Below are positions 42,186 through 51,545 of a stretch of DNA of 64,000 nt, in pieces (position 1 is the stretch's first letter; every line of letters begins with the position of its first letter). The notes under the pieces are model-generated. The model had not been told where the DNA came from, searched no databases, and saw nothing but the letters and a program-made list of their open reading frames with translations. The position numbers were made by a program, and so were the translations under genes. Origin of the DNA: Rhodovarius crocodyli (lineage in GTDB: Bacteria > Pseudomonadota > Alphaproteobacteria > Acetobacterales > Acetobacteraceae); NCBI GenBank assembly GCA_945901085.1, contig CAMDJV010000001.1, forward strand, positions 124,001-188,000, given 5' to 3'.

Positions 42186-42307
42186 GGGCTTTGGTATCCG
42201 TGATGGGTGTTCTGGGGCGACATGTTGCAGCAGCGGGCGCGCGGGGCAAGGTGGGGGCTAGGGGCGCATGCTGGGCAGCGGCGGCCGCAAGCTGATAGAA
42301 GCCCCGC

Positions 42308-43372
42308 ATGGCTCCACACCGCAATTCGGCCCATGCCGCCATGGTGGCAAAATCCGTCATCACCGCCGCCGCACGGGCCCAGGGCTTTGATGCGGTGGGG
42401 TTTTGCGAGGCGGTGCTGCCTGATGCGGTGCGGCTGCGGCTGAACAATCATCTCGCGGCGGGCGAACATGGCTCCATGGCATGGATGGAGCGCCGCGCCG
42501 AGCAGCGCGCCCAGCCGCGCGCCCTATGGCCGGAGGTGGTGAGTGTCATCTCGCTCGGGTTGAATTATGGGCCGGAAGGCGACCCCTTGGCAGCGCTGGC
42601 GCGGGGCGGCCATGGCGCCATCAGCGTCTATGCCCAGGGGCGGGACTACCATGATGTGGTGAAGAAAAAGCTCAAGGCGCTGGGGCAATTCATGGCTCGG
42701 GAATATCGCGAGCATCAGTTGAAGGTGTTTGTGGATACAGCACCGGTGGCGGAAAAGCCGCTGGCGCAGCAGGCGGGGCTGGGCTGGCAGGGTAAGCACA
42801 CCAATCTGGTGGCGCGCGGGCATGGCAGTTGGCTGTTTCTGGGCGAGATTTTCACCACCCTGCCCCTGCCCGCCGATGCGCCCGAGGCCGATCATTGCGG
42901 CCAATGCCGCGCCTGCCTTGATGCCTGCCCGACCGCGGCCTTCCCTGCCCCGTACCGGCTGGATGCGCGGCGTTGCATCGCCTATCTCACCATCGAGCAT
43001 GCCGGGCCGATCCCGGAGGAATTTCGCGCCGCCATGGGCAATAGGATTTATGGTTGCGATGACTGCCTGGCGGTCTGCCCCTGGAACAAATTCGCCCGCG
43101 TGGCCCGGGAGGCGGCCTTGCAGCCGCGCGAGGCGGCGAAAAACCCACCGCTGGAGGAATTGGCCATGCTGGATGATACCAGTTTCCGCGAGAGGTTTTC
43201 CGGCTCGCCGATCAAGCGCATCGGGGTTGGACGGTTTTTGCGCAATGTGATGATCGGCATTGGCAATTCCGGCCAGGCGCGGCTGCGGCCGGCGGCGCAG
43301 CGCCATGCTGAGAGCGCTGACCCGGTGCTGGCCGAGGCGGCGCGCTGGGCTGTGGCGCGGCTGCCGGTATGA
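42308..43372 (+). CDS. queG: Epoxyqueuosine reductase
   Basis: 354 residues. The cobalamin- and iron-sulfur-dependent enzyme that reduces epoxyqueuosine to queuosine in tRNA. The two 4Fe-4S sites are [12 protein letters not shown] and [14 protein letters not shown]. The catalytic-domain motif [20 protein letters not shown] is intact. ATG at 42308 is used; an in-frame ATG at 42341 is possible. The stop overlaps queC by four bases. Confidence 0.95.
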   Translation: MAPHRNSAHAAMVAKSVITAAARAQGFDAVGFCEAVLPDAVRLRLNNHLAAGEHGSMAWMERRAEQRAQPRALWPEVVSVISLGLNYGPEGDPLAALARGGHGAISVYAQGRDYHDVVKKKLKALGQFMAREYREHQLKVFVDTAPVAEKPLAQQAGLGWQGKHTNLVARGHGSWLFLGEIFTTLPLPADAPEADHCGQCRACLDACPTAAFPAPYRLDARRCIAYLTIEHAGPIPEEFRAAMGNRIYGCDDCLAVCPWNKFARVAREAALQPREAAKNPPLEELAMLDDTSFRERFSGSPIKRIGVGRFLRNVMIGIGNSGQARLRPAAQRHAESADPVLAEAARWAVARLPV

Positions 43373-44049
43373 ACGCCGCCCTCGTTCTCTTCTCCGGCGG
43401 CCAGGATAGCGCCACCTGCCTCGCCTGGGCGCTGGAGCGGTTTGAGCATGTCGAGACGCTGGGCTTTGATTATGGCCAGCGGCATGTGGTGGAACTCTCC
43501 TGCCGTGAGGTGCTGCGCAGGGGCATGGCCTCGCCCCGGCTGGGGGCTGACCATACGCTGCATATCCCCACCCTGGCAGAAATTGGTGGCTCGTCGCTCA
43601 CCGAGGCGCGCGAGATTGCGCTGCGTGAGGATGGGCTGCCCAATAGTTTCGTGCCCGGGCGCAACCTGATTTTCTTGACCTTTGCCGCCGCACTCGCCGC
43701 GCGGCGCGGCATTCGCCATCTGGTGGGTGGCATGTGCGAGACGGATTACTCCGGCTATCCCGATTGCCGCGACGACACGCTCAAATCATTGCAGGCCACG
43801 CTCAATCTGGGCATGGCGACGCGCCTTGTGCTGCACACGCCGCTGATGTGGCTGGACAAGGCGGCCACCTGGCGGCTGGCGGAGAGGCTGGGCGGTGCGG
43901 CGCTGGTCGAACTGATCCGCGCCGAGAGCCATTCCTGCTATCTGGGCGCGCGCGACAGCCACCCTTGGGGGCATGGTTGTGGCCATTGCCCGGCTTGCGA
44001 CTTGCGCGCCCGGGGCTGGCAGGCTTATGCCGCGCGGCATGAACATTGA
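43369..44049 (+). CDS. queC: 7-cyano-7-deazaguanine synthase
   Basis: 226 residues. Makes preQ0 from 7-carboxy-7-deazaguanine with ATP and ammonia. The PP-loop is [16 protein letters not shown], and the zinc site is the C-terminal Cys cluster HSCYLG...[11 protein letters not shown]. It is coupled to queG and overlaps the transporter gene by 11 bases, giving a three-gene queuosine unit. Confidence 0.95.
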   Translation: MNAALVLFSGGQDSATCLAWALERFEHVETLGFDYGQRHVVELSCREVLRRGMASPRLGADHTLHIPTLAEIGGSSLTEAREIALREDGLPNSFVPGRNLIFLTFAAALAARRGIRHLVGGMCETDYSGYPDCRDDTLKSLQATLNLGMATRLVLHTPLMWLDKAATWRLAERLGGAALVELIRAESHSCYLGARDSHPWGHGCGHCPACDLRARGWQAYAARHEH

Positions 44050-44596
44050 TATCGCCCGCCGCGAGGGTTTTTGGGCCCTTGCCGGTTTCGCGCTTTGCAT
44101 TCCGGCCGCCAATTGGCTGATCGGCCATGTTGGCACCTATTGCGTGCCCAATGGACCTTGCCTGGTGCCGGTGGCGCCGGGGGTTGCCGCACCTTCGGGG
44201 GTACTGATGGTGGGGCTGGCGCTGGTGTTGCGCGATGTGGTGCAGCGCCGGCTGGGGATGGGCTGGGCGATGGGGGCGATTGTGGCCGGGGCGGGGCTTT
44301 CGGCCTTTCTCGCGCCGCCGGCTTTGGTGCTGGCCTCGGCCGTGGCGTTCCTGTTGAGCGAGGTGGTGGATATGGCCGTCTATACCCCCCTGGCGCGGCG
44401 GGGCCTGGTGCTGGCGGTGGCTTTGAGCGGCGTGGCCGGCCTCGTGGTGGATAGTGTGGTGTTTCTCTGGCTGGCCTTTGGCAGCCTGGACTTCCTGGCC
44501 GGGCAGGTGATTGGCAAGGCCTGGATGGTGCTGCTGGCGCTGCCGGTTATCGCCGCCCTGAAGCGGCGCGATGACCGGAGCGCCATGGCGGGCTGA
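44039..44596 (+). CDS. VUT-family (YhhQ-like) queuosine precursor transporter
   Basis: 185 residues with about five membrane helices. The family signature [19 protein letters not shown] (a conserved RD pair in a helix) and [14 protein letters not shown] are present. YhhQ imports preQ0 or preQ1 in E. coli; that use fits the queG-queC context, although here a synthesis gene is also present. ATG at 44039 is chosen because it begins the polar lead [10 protein letters not shown]; the frame extends upstream only into queC. Confidence 0.85.
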   Translation: MNIDIARREGFWALAGFALCIPAANWLIGHVGTYCVPNGPCLVPVAPGVAAPSGVLMVGLALVLRDVVQRRLGMGWAMGAIVAGAGLSAFLAPPALVLASAVAFLLSEVVDMAVYTPLARRGLVLAVALSGVAGLVVDSVVFLWLAFGSLDFLAGQVIGKAWMVLLALPVIAALKRRDDRSAMAG

Positions 44597-44995
44597 TCAG
44601 GCCGCGACAGGGGCGGCCAGCCGCTCCAGGATGGGGCATTCAGGGCGGTCATCGCCCTGGCAATGCTCGGCCAGATGGCCCAGGCTTTGCACCATCTCCT
44701 CCAACTCCAGGATGCGTTGGCGCAGGGCGGCAGCATGGCCCAGTGCGAGCGCCTTGACATCGGCGCTCGCCCGGCCGCGATCATTCCACAACGCCAGCAA
44801 CTCGGCGATTTGCTTGATGGAGAAGCCCAGGTCGCGGGCGCGGCGGATGAAGCGCAGCCGATGCAGGTCACCTTCGGAATAATGCCGGTAATTGCTCTCG
44901 GAGCGCGTGGCGGCAGGGACCAGGCCCTGCTGCTCATACCAGCGGATCATCTTGGCCGAGACCCCGGTGGCGCGTGCGGCCTGTCCGATATTCAT
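44597..44995 (-). CDS. cueR: Copper-responsive MerR-family regulator CueR
   Basis: 132 residues. A MerR helix-turn-helix (MNIGQAARATGVSAKMIRWY) and a dimerisation helix lead to the Cu(I) site: two Cys in HCQGDDRPECPIL, the CueR pattern of C-x7-C. It overlaps the end of copA by four bases and should be co-transcribed from the copA promoter, so it is part of its own regulon. Target sites are seen in the copA/copZ intergenic region. Confidence 0.94.
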   Translation of the reverse strand: MNIGQAARATGVSAKMIRWYEQQGLVPAATRSESNYRHYSEGDLHRLRFIRRARDLGFSIKQIAELLALWNDRGRASADVKALALGHAAALRQRILELEEMVQSLGHLAEHCQGDDRPECPILERLAAPVAA

Positions 44996-47157
44996 AGTTT
45001 CACCCCGCGTAAACGTAATGCATTGCCCAGGACGAAGAGGCTGGAGAAGCCCATCGCCCCCGCCGCTAACATGGGTGAAAGTCCCGGCCCGCCAAGGAGT
45101 TGCAATGCACCGGCAGCAACCGGGATCAGCGCGGCATTATAGGCGAAGGCCCAGGCCAAATTCTGTTTGATATTGGCCAGGGTGGCGCGCGATATCGTGA
45201 TGGCTTGGGCGACGATTTTCAGATCATCGCCCATCAGCACGACATCGGCGCTGTCGATGGCGATATCCGTCCCGGTGCCGATGGCGATGCCCACCGAGGC
45301 TGCGGCCAGGGCCGGGGCGTCATTGATGCCATCGCCGGTGAAGGCGAAGCCGGGGGCGGCGGCGAGGGCAGCGACCTTATCGGCCGGCAGCAACCCGCCC
45401 TTCGCTTCCTCGATGCCCAGGCTGCGGGCCATGGCGGCGACGGCGGCGGGGTGGTCGCCGCTGAGGATCATCAGGCGCAGCCCGAGGCGGCGCAGCAGGG
45501 CGATGGCCTCGGCGGTATTGGGGCGCAGCCGGTCGGCCACCAGCAGCAGCCCTGCTGCCTGTTCGCCCAGGGCGATGAAGACCGGGGTTTGCCCTTGGGA
45601 CGCCGCCTCGGCCGCCATGGGCTCCAGCGCATCGGGGCTGATGCCGGCCCGGCGGAGATAGGCGGCCGAGCCTAGGCGGATGGTCTGGCCCTCCACCTCG
45701 GCCGCCGCACCCTCGCCGGAGGTGGCGAGGAAGCCCTGCGCCGGCGGCGGGTTGGGGTGGGCGGCGAGGATGGCGCGGGCGATGGGGTGCTCGCTATGGG
45801 CCTCGACGGCGGCGGCCAGGCGCAGCAGCGCTTCGGGTGTGAAGCCTTCCGCCGGCCTTGTGTCGATCAGGGCGGGGTGGCCCTCGGTGAGCGTGCCGGT
45901 CTTGTCGAAGGCCACACCTTGCACATCGGCCAGGCGCTGCAGGGCGTCGCCATGGCGGAACAGCACGCCCAATGCGGCGGCGCGGCCCATGCCCACCATG
46001 ATGGAGGTGGGGGTGGCAAGGCCCATGGCGCAGGGGCAGGCAATGATCAGCACCGCCACCGCATGGGTCAGCGCCACCGCCAGCGAGGGGCCGAAGGCCA
46101 GCCACAGGGCGAAGGTGAGCGCGGCCACCGCCATCACCGCGGGGACGAACCACAGGGTGATGCGGTCCACCAGCGCCTGGATGGGCATCTGGGCGTTCTG
46201 CGCCTCCTCCACCATGCGGATGACGCCGGCGAGGAGGGTATCGCCGCCCAGCTTATCCACCCGGATGGTGAGTGCTCCCGATTGGTTCACGCTGCCGCCC
46301 AGCACCGCATCGCCGGGGCCGCGCGCCACTGGCATGGGCTCGCCGGTGAACATGGATTGGTCAAGAAAACTTGTCCCCGTCAGCACGGTGCCATCGGTGG
46401 GGATGGCCTCGCCGGGACGGATGAGCAGGGCGTCGCCCAGCACCAAGGCATCGAGCGCCACCTCGCTGCCATCGGCCCGGCGGGCGGTGCGCGGCGCCAG
46501 GCGGGAGAGGGCGCGGATGGCGCCCGAGGTGCGGCCGCGGGCGCGGCCCTCCAGCCAGCGGCCGAGCAGCACCAGGGCCACGATCACCCCGGCGGATTCG
46601 AAATACACCGCCTCCTCAGGCGTGGTGGCCAGGATGGCGGCGGAATAGACCCAGGCGGCGCCGGCGCCGATGGCCACCAGCGCATTCATATCCGGCGCGC
46701 GGCGCCACAGCGCCGGCAGGCCCAGGCGGAAAAAGCGAAGCCCGGGGCCGAAGAGGATGGCGGTGGCGAGGCCGCCCTGGATCATGTGGCTGGCGGGCAG
46801 GCCGATGGTGTGTGCGATCCAGTGATGGATGGCGGGGAGCAGATGGCCGCTCATCTCCAGCAGCAGCAGCGGCAGGGCGAGCGCCAGGGCCAGGGCGGCG
46901 GCGTGGCCCAGCCTTTGCTGTTCGGCCGCGCGGGCGGCGGCACGGTCTTCGGCCGGGGTGAAGGCATGGGCGCCGTAGCCGCTCTCCTCCACCGCCGCGA
47001 GCAGGGTGGCGAGGGTGACATCGCCGGTGATCTCGGCCCGCTCGGTGGCCAGGTTCACATGGGCATGGGTGACGCCGGGCACGGCCTGAAGGGCGCGGCC
47101 GACGCGGCTGGCGCAGGCGGCGCAGGTCATGCCTTCGATGGTGAGTTGGGTGTTCAT
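44992..47157 (-). CDS. copA: Copper-exporting P1B-type ATPase
   Basis: 721 residues with one N-terminal metal-binding domain (GMTCAACAS), eight expected membrane helices, the CPC transport site in ACPCAMGLATPTS, phosphorylation site DKTGTLTEGHP, TGEPMP and GDGINDAPALA. Exports Cu(I) from the cytoplasm. ATG at 47157 is preferred over 47181 because it starts the metal-binding domain and coincides with the predicted transcription start of the CueR-type promoter. That would make the mRNA leaderless. Confidence 0.95.
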   Translation of the reverse strand: MNTQLTIEGMTCAACASRVGRALQAVPGVTHAHVNLATERAEITGDVTLATLLAAVEESGYGAHAFTPAEDRAAARAAEQQRLGHAAALALALALPLLLLEMSGHLLPAIHHWIAHTIGLPASHMIQGGLATAILFGPGLRFFRLGLPALWRRAPDMNALVAIGAGAAWVYSAAILATTPEEAVYFESAGVIVALVLLGRWLEGRARGRTSGAIRALSRLAPRTARRADGSEVALDALVLGDALLIRPGEAIPTDGTVLTGTSFLDQSMFTGEPMPVARGPGDAVLGGSVNQSGALTIRVDKLGGDTLLAGVIRMVEEAQNAQMPIQALVDRITLWFVPAVMAVAALTFALWLAFGPSLAVALTHAVAVLIIACPCAMGLATPTSIMVGMGRAAALGVLFRHGDALQRLADVQGVAFDKTGTLTEGHPALIDTRPAEGFTPEALLRLAAAVEAHSEHPIARAILAAHPNPPPAQGFLATSGEGAAAEVEGQTIRLGSAAYLRRAGISPDALEPMAAEAASQGQTPVFIALGEQAAGLLLVADRLRPNTAEAIALLRRLGLRLMILSGDHPAAVAAMARSLGIEEAKGGLLPADKVAALAAAPGFAFTGDGINDAPALAAASVGIAIGTGTDIAIDSADVVLMGDDLKIVAQAITISRATLANIKQNLAWAFAYNAALIPVAAGALQLLGGPGLSPMLAAGAMGFSSLFVLGNALRLRGVKL

Positions 47158-47164
47158 GGGTTGG

Positions 47165-47234
47165 TCAATGGGCTTTCCCAATATGGCAAGGTCAAGAGGG
47201 CGCTTGACCTTGCCATAGGGGAAGGCGCGATGCT
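47165..47234. promoter_or_regulatory. Divergent copA/copZ promoters with two CueR-type operators
   Basis: A perfect 15-bp inverted repeat, TATGGCAAGGTCAAG (47182-47196) and its complement (47203-47217), is separated by AGGGCG. Each arm carries a TTGACC -35 element (minus 47195-47190, plus 47204-47209). Each is followed after a 19-bp MerR-type spacer by CATTGA (minus) or GATGCT (plus) as -10. The spacers hold ACCTTGCC...GGGAAAG and ACCTTGCC...GGGGAAGG, close to the CueR operator. Both start codons lie 7-8 bases past the -10. Confidence 0.8.
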
Positions 47235-47240
47235 GTGGTT

Positions 47241-47438
47241 ATGACCCAGATCAACCTCACCATCCCCGATATGCATTGCGATGGCTGCCTGCGCGCGATC
47301 ACCCGCCTGGCGCAGAAGCTGGACCCGCAGGTGCGGGTGAGCGCCGATCTGCCGGCGCGGCAGGCCAGTTTTATCGGCGCGCTGGATGAGGCGGTGCTGC
47401 GGGCGGCGCTGGCGAAGGCGGGGTATCAGCCGGGCTGA
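47241..47438 (+). CDS. copZ: CopZ-like copper chaperone (HMA domain)
   Basis: 65 residues: a single heavy-metal-associated domain with the metal motif MHCDGC. It should bind Cu(I) and pass it to CopA. ATG at 47241 falls exactly at the expected +1 of the plus-strand CueR-type promoter, so there is no room for a Shine-Dalgarno sequence. Divergent from copA. Confidence 0.88.
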   Translation: MTQINLTIPDMHCDGCLRAITRLAQKLDPQVRVSADLPARQASFIGALDEAVLRAALAKAGYQPG

Positions 47439-47517
47439 TCGGCAAGACGCGCGGGCGGCGGCTTGGCGCTGGCGGGCGGCGGGATTAGTTTTACATCCGC
47501 AATCTTGAGGAAACACC

Positions 47518-48720
47518 ATGCCCGCCCTGGCTGACCGCCTGAACATCATCAAGATGTCTGCCTCCACGATGATGAGCGTGAAATCGCGCGAATTGGCGGC
47601 GAAGGGGGTGAAGGTCATCGCGCTGACCGTGGGCGAGCCGGATTTCGCCACGCCTGGCCATGCGATTGAGGCGGCGCATCAGGCGGCGCTGGCGGGCAAC
47701 ACGAAATACCCGCCGCAGGATGGTATCCCGGCGCTGAAGGCTGCGGTGCAGCGCAAATTCAAGCGCGACAATCATCTCGACTATGCGCTGGACGAGATCA
47801 TGGTCGGCAATGGCGGCAAGCAGATCATCTTCAACGCCTTCATGGCCACGCTCAATGAGGGCGATGAGGTGGTGATCCCTGCCCCCTATTGGATCAGCTA
47901 TGCCGATATGGCGAAGGTGGCGGGCGGCAAGCCCTTGCTGGTGAATTGCCCGCAAAACAATGGCTTCAAGCTGCGGCCGGAGGATCTGGAAGCCGCCATC
48001 ACGCCGCGCACCAAATGGCTGCTGCTGAATTTTCCCTCCAACCCCACGGGGGCGGCCTGCTCACGCGCCGAAATGCAGGCCATTGCCGATGTTATGCTGC
48101 GTCATCCGGATATCTGGATTCTGACCGATGATATGTATGAGCATGTGATCTATGACGGCTTTGAATTCTGCACCATCGCCGAGGTGGAGCCGCGGCTGAA
48201 GGAGCGCACGCTGACGGTCAATGGTGCCTCGAAGGCCTATGCGATGACCGGCTGGCGCATCGGCTTTTGCGGCGGGCCGCGGGCGCTAATCAAGGGCATG
48301 ATCAATATGCAGGGCCAGGCGACGAGCGGGGTTTCCACCGTGGGTCAGGCGGCCGCGGCGGCGGCGCTGGACGGGCCGCAGGAGTTTGTCGCCGAACGCG
48401 CCGAGATTTTCCAGGCGCGGCGCGACATGGTGGTGGAAATGCTCAACGCCGCGCCGGGGATGAGTTGCCACAAGCCTGAGGGGGCGTTTTATGTCTTCCC
48501 CAATATCGCCGGCTGCATCGGCAAGACCACCAAGGGCGGCAAGCTGATCGAGACCGATAGCGATTTCGCCCTGGCGCTGCTGGAGGAGAAGCATGTCGGC
48601 ACGGTGATGGGCGCGGCCTATGGCATGAGCCCCTATATCCGCGTCTCCTACGCCACCGACACCGAGAGCCTGCGTGAGGCCTGCGGGCGGATTCAGGAAT
48701 TTTGCCGCGAGCTGTCTTGA
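47518..48720 (+). CDS. aspC: Aspartate aminotransferase (class I, PLP-dependent)
   Basis: 400 residues. VGEPDFATPGHAIEAA, the NTKYPPQDGIPALK lead, LLNFPSNPTGAACSR, and the PLP-lysine motif NGASKAYAMTGWRIGF are all present. This corresponds to the Rhizobium-type aspartate aminotransferases (subgroup Ib). It interconverts aspartate and oxaloacetate with 2-oxoglutarate/glutamate. ATG follows GAGGAAACACC. It overlaps the GNAT gene. Confidence 0.93.
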   Translation: MPALADRLNIIKMSASTMMSVKSRELAAKGVKVIALTVGEPDFATPGHAIEAAHQAALAGNTKYPPQDGIPALKAAVQRKFKRDNHLDYALDEIMVGNGGKQIIFNAFMATLNEGDEVVIPAPYWISYADMAKVAGGKPLLVNCPQNNGFKLRPEDLEAAITPRTKWLLLNFPSNPTGAACSRAEMQAIADVMLRHPDIWILTDDMYEHVIYDGFEFCTIAEVEPRLKERTLTVNGASKAYAMTGWRIGFCGGPRALIKGMINMQGQATSGVSTVGQAAAAAALDGPQEFVAERAEIFQARRDMVVEMLNAAPGMSCHKPEGAFYVFPNIAGCIGKTTKGGKLIETDSDFALALLEEKHVGTVMGAAYGMSPYIRVSYATDTESLREACGRIQEFCRELS

Positions 48721-49700
48721 TCCGCGCTGGCACCGATAGCGACACGGCCGCCTATATCAGGCTGATCGGCGAGGCCTGGGGCGAATACCCTGGGGTGATC
48801 TTCGATGTGGATGCGGAGTTGCCGGAACTCTACCGCCTGGCGAGTTGGTTTGCCGAGGCGGGCGGCAGGGTCTGGCTGGCGGAAGAGGATGGCCGGGCGC
48901 TGGGCATGGTTGGCACCCGCCCGCTTGGCGCCGATGCCGCCTTCGAGATCTGCAAGATGTATGTTGACCGAGCCGCGCGCGGCTCGGGGCTGGCGCAGCG
49001 CCTGATAGAGACCGCCGAGGCGCATGCCCGCGCGCAGGGCGCGCAACGCATGGTGCTCTGGACCGATACGCGCTTTGAGGCGGCGCATCGCTTCTATGAG
49101 AAGCAATCCTATATCCGCCAGGGCGCGGTGCGGATTTTGGATGACCTCTCGAAATCCCTGGAATTCCGCTACGCCAAGCCACTCACCGGCCTGGTGGTGG
49201 AGATGCTGGACGGGGCTGCGGCCAGCAGCGCGGAGCGGCGCCTGTCCGACATCATGATTGGCTGCGTGGCGCAGGGCGGCTCGCTGCATTGGCGCCAGAG
49301 GCTGGCCCCCGACACTGCCCGCGCCCAAATGCGGCGCGTGGCGGCCGAGGTGGCGGCGCAGCAGAGGCTGCTGCTGGCGGCCTGGGCCGGGACGCGGCTG
49401 GCCGGCAGCATCCAGATCGACCTCGCCATGGCGGAAAGCCAGGCGCATCGCGCCGTGCTGCAGGATTGGCGGGTGGAGCCTGCGATGCGCCGCCAGGGAA
49501 TGGGCCTTGCATTGCTGGCCGGCGCTGAGGCGGCGGCGGCGCGGCTGGGCCGGCGGCTGCTCAGCCTGGAGACCCCTGCCGGGGGCAGTGGCGAGCGGCT
49601 GCTGTTGGCGGCGGGCTGGCGCGAGGCCGGGCGCATCCCGGGGCTGGCGCTGGATGCGGCGGGCGCGGGGATCGAGGCGGTGCGCTACATCAGGGCGTGA
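48717..49700 (+). CDS. Tandem GNAT acetyltransferase
   Basis: About 327 residues with two GNAT-fold halves. The first (residues 1-150) has the acetyl-CoA loop in YVDRAARGSGLAQRLIETAE and FYEKQSYIRQG. The second (about 165-327) has VEPAMRRQGMGLALLAGAEA and LLLAAGWREAG. The acceptor is unknown. The start is TTG at 48717, overlapping the aminotransferase stop; TTG at 48702 is also in frame. The two domains may reflect a duplication and fusion. Confidence 0.85.
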   Translation: MIRAGTDSDTAAYIRLIGEAWGEYPGVIFDVDAELPELYRLASWFAEAGGRVWLAEEDGRALGMVGTRPLGADAAFEICKMYVDRAARGSGLAQRLIETAEAHARAQGAQRMVLWTDTRFEAAHRFYEKQSYIRQGAVRILDDLSKSLEFRYAKPLTGLVVEMLDGAAASSAERRLSDIMIGCVAQGGSLHWRQRLAPDTARAQMRRVAAEVAAQQRLLLAAWAGTRLAGSIQIDLAMAESQAHRAVLQDWRVEPAMRRQGMGLALLAGAEAAAARLGRRLLSLETPAGGSGERLLLAAGWREAGRIPGLALDAAGAGIEAVRYIRA

Positions 49701-49706
49701 GCCGCG

Positions 49707-50558
49707 CTACCGCCGCGCACTTCGCGGGTCCAGCGCATCGCGCAGCCCATCGCCCAGCAGGTTCAGCGCCAGCACCAGCATGAAAATGGCCATGCCGGGG
49801 AAGATGGCCAGCCAGGGCGCATTCTCGATGAAGCGCTGGGCGCTGTTGAGCATTGAGCCCCAGGAGGGTGCGGGCGGCTGCTGGCCGAGGCCGAGGAAGG
49901 AGAGCGAGGCCTCGGCGATGATGGCCTCGGCGATGGAGAGCGTGGCCTGCACGAGCAAGGGCGGGGCGATATTGGGCAGGATATGCACGAGCGCCGTGCG
50001 CCAGGGCGGATTGCCCATGGCCCGGGCAGCCTCGGCATAATCGGTGGTATTGGCCTCCAGCGCCATGCCGCGGGCGAGACGGGCGAAGACCGGGCTGGCC
50101 GAGATAGCGATGGCCAGCATGGCGTTTTCCAAGGCTGGGCCGAGGAAGGCCGCCAGGGCAATGGCCAGGATGAGGAACGGTACCGCCAGCATGGCATCGG
50201 CCACGCGGGAGATCAGCGCATCCACCCAGCCACCCGCCAGCCCGGCCAGCAGGCCTATCGGCACGCCGATCAGCAGCGCGCCGCCCACCGCGATGACCCC
50301 GGCCATCAGCGAGGCCCGCGCACCCCACAGCACGCGCGAGAGCACATCGCGGCCATTCTCATCGGTGCCAAACCAATGCGCGGCCGAAGGTGCGCGGCGA
50401 ATGGCCGACCAGGAGGTGGCCAGCGGGTCGGCCGGCGAAATCCAGGGTGCGAGCAGGGCCGCCGCCACGAAGAGCACCACCACGACCAGGCCGAACATCG
50501 CCAGGCGATGGCGCAGCAGCGCGGCCAGGGCGCGGCGGGCAGGGGAGGAGGGGCTCAT
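49707..50558 (-). CDS. Peptide/nickel ABC transporter permease (DppC-like)
   Basis: 283 residues with six membrane helices. A short cytoplasmic start leads to the OppC domain (FGTDENGRDVLSRVLWGARA), and the EAA loop is AARAMGNPPWRTALVHILPN. It pairs with the next-upstream DppB-like subunit, whose stop it overlaps by four bases. Last gene of the operon, convergent with the GNAT gene at 6 bp. Confidence 0.94.
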   Translation of the reverse strand: MSPSSPARRALAALLRHRLAMFGLVVVVLFVAAALLAPWISPADPLATSWSAIRRAPSAAHWFGTDENGRDVLSRVLWGARASLMAGVIAVGGALLIGVPIGLLAGLAGGWVDALISRVADAMLAVPFLILAIALAAFLGPALENAMLAIAISASPVFARLARGMALEANTTDYAEAARAMGNPPWRTALVHILPNIAPPLLVQATLSIAEAIIAEASLSFLGLGQQPPAPSWGSMLNSAQRFIENAPWLAIFPGMAIFMLVLALNLLGDGLRDALDPRSARR

Positions 50559-51502
50559 GCCGCGCGCAGCCTGGGGTTGATCAGCATGTAGAGAATATCC
50601 GCCACCAGCGAGAGCGCGACAAAGATCAGGGCAGTGGCCAGCACCACGCCCTGCACCACAGGATAATCCCGGTTGAACACCGCATCCACCACCAGCTTGC
50701 CAAAGCCGGGGATGGAGAAAATCTGCTCCGTCAGCACCGCGCCGGCCAGCAGGCGGCCGAACTCTATGGTGCCCAGGGTGACGACGGGGATCAGCGCATT
50801 GCGCAGCGCGTGGCGGGCGATGACGCTGCGCTCGACCACGCCCTTGGCGCGGGCGGTGCGGATGTAATCCTGCTCCAACGCGCCCAGCATGGCGGCACGG
50901 GTGTGGCGCATGAGCACGCTCGCAACCCCAGTGCCGAGCACGAAGGCCGGCATGATGGTGGTGGCCAGCGACTGCCAGGGATCCTCCCAAAGCGGCACAT
51001 AGCCCGAGGGCGGCAGCCAGCCGAGTTGCACCGAGAAGAGCAGGATCATCATGATGCCGAGCCAGAAATTCGGCATGGAAATGCCAAAGAGTGCTACAGC
51101 ATTCATAAGCCAATCCAATGGCTTATCCTTCGCCACCGCCGAGATGACGCCAGCGGGTACGCCAATCGCCACGCCAATGACAAAGCTCATCGAGGCGAGT
51201 TGTGCGGTGACCGGCAGCTTGTCCAGCAGCAATTCCCCCACCGGCACGCGGATGCGCCAGGAGAAGCCGAAATCGCCATGCAGCAGCCGCCACAGCCAAT
51301 GGCCATATTGCTCGAGCAAGGGACGGTCGAGCATGAGTTCGGCGCGGATTTGCGCCAGCACCGCCGGGTCGCCACGCTCTTCGCCGGCCAGGATCAGCGC
51401 CGGGTCACCGGGCATGAGCTGTTGCAGGGCGAAAATGCCAAAGCTGAGGATGAGCAGCGTGGGCAGAATCTGCCCAAGACGGCGGAGGAACCAGGAGATC
51501 AT
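50555..51502 (-). CDS. Peptide/nickel ABC transporter permease (DppB-like)
   Basis: 315 residues, six membrane helices. The N-terminal IPTL-like region (LRRLGQILPTLLILSFGIFA), the EAA loop RTARAKGVVERSVIARHALR, and the IPGFGKLVVDAV segment are typical of DppB/OppB. It forms the channel with the DppC-like subunit. There are 43 bp to the preceding binding-protein gene. Confidence 0.94.
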   Translation of the reverse strand: MISWFLRRLGQILPTLLILSFGIFALQQLMPGDPALILAGEERGDPAVLAQIRAELMLDRPLLEQYGHWLWRLLHGDFGFSWRIRVPVGELLLDKLPVTAQLASMSFVIGVAIGVPAGVISAVAKDKPLDWLMNAVALFGISMPNFWLGIMMILLFSVQLGWLPPSGYVPLWEDPWQSLATTIMPAFVLGTGVASVLMRHTRAAMLGALEQDYIRTARAKGVVERSVIARHALRNALIPVVTLGTIEFGRLLAGAVLTEQIFSIPGFGKLVVDAVFNRDYPVVQGVVLATALIFVALSLVADILYMLINPRLRAA

Positions 51503-51545
51503 GGGGCTATGGGCCGATGCGCGGCATGGCCCTCCATGCGAGGCG

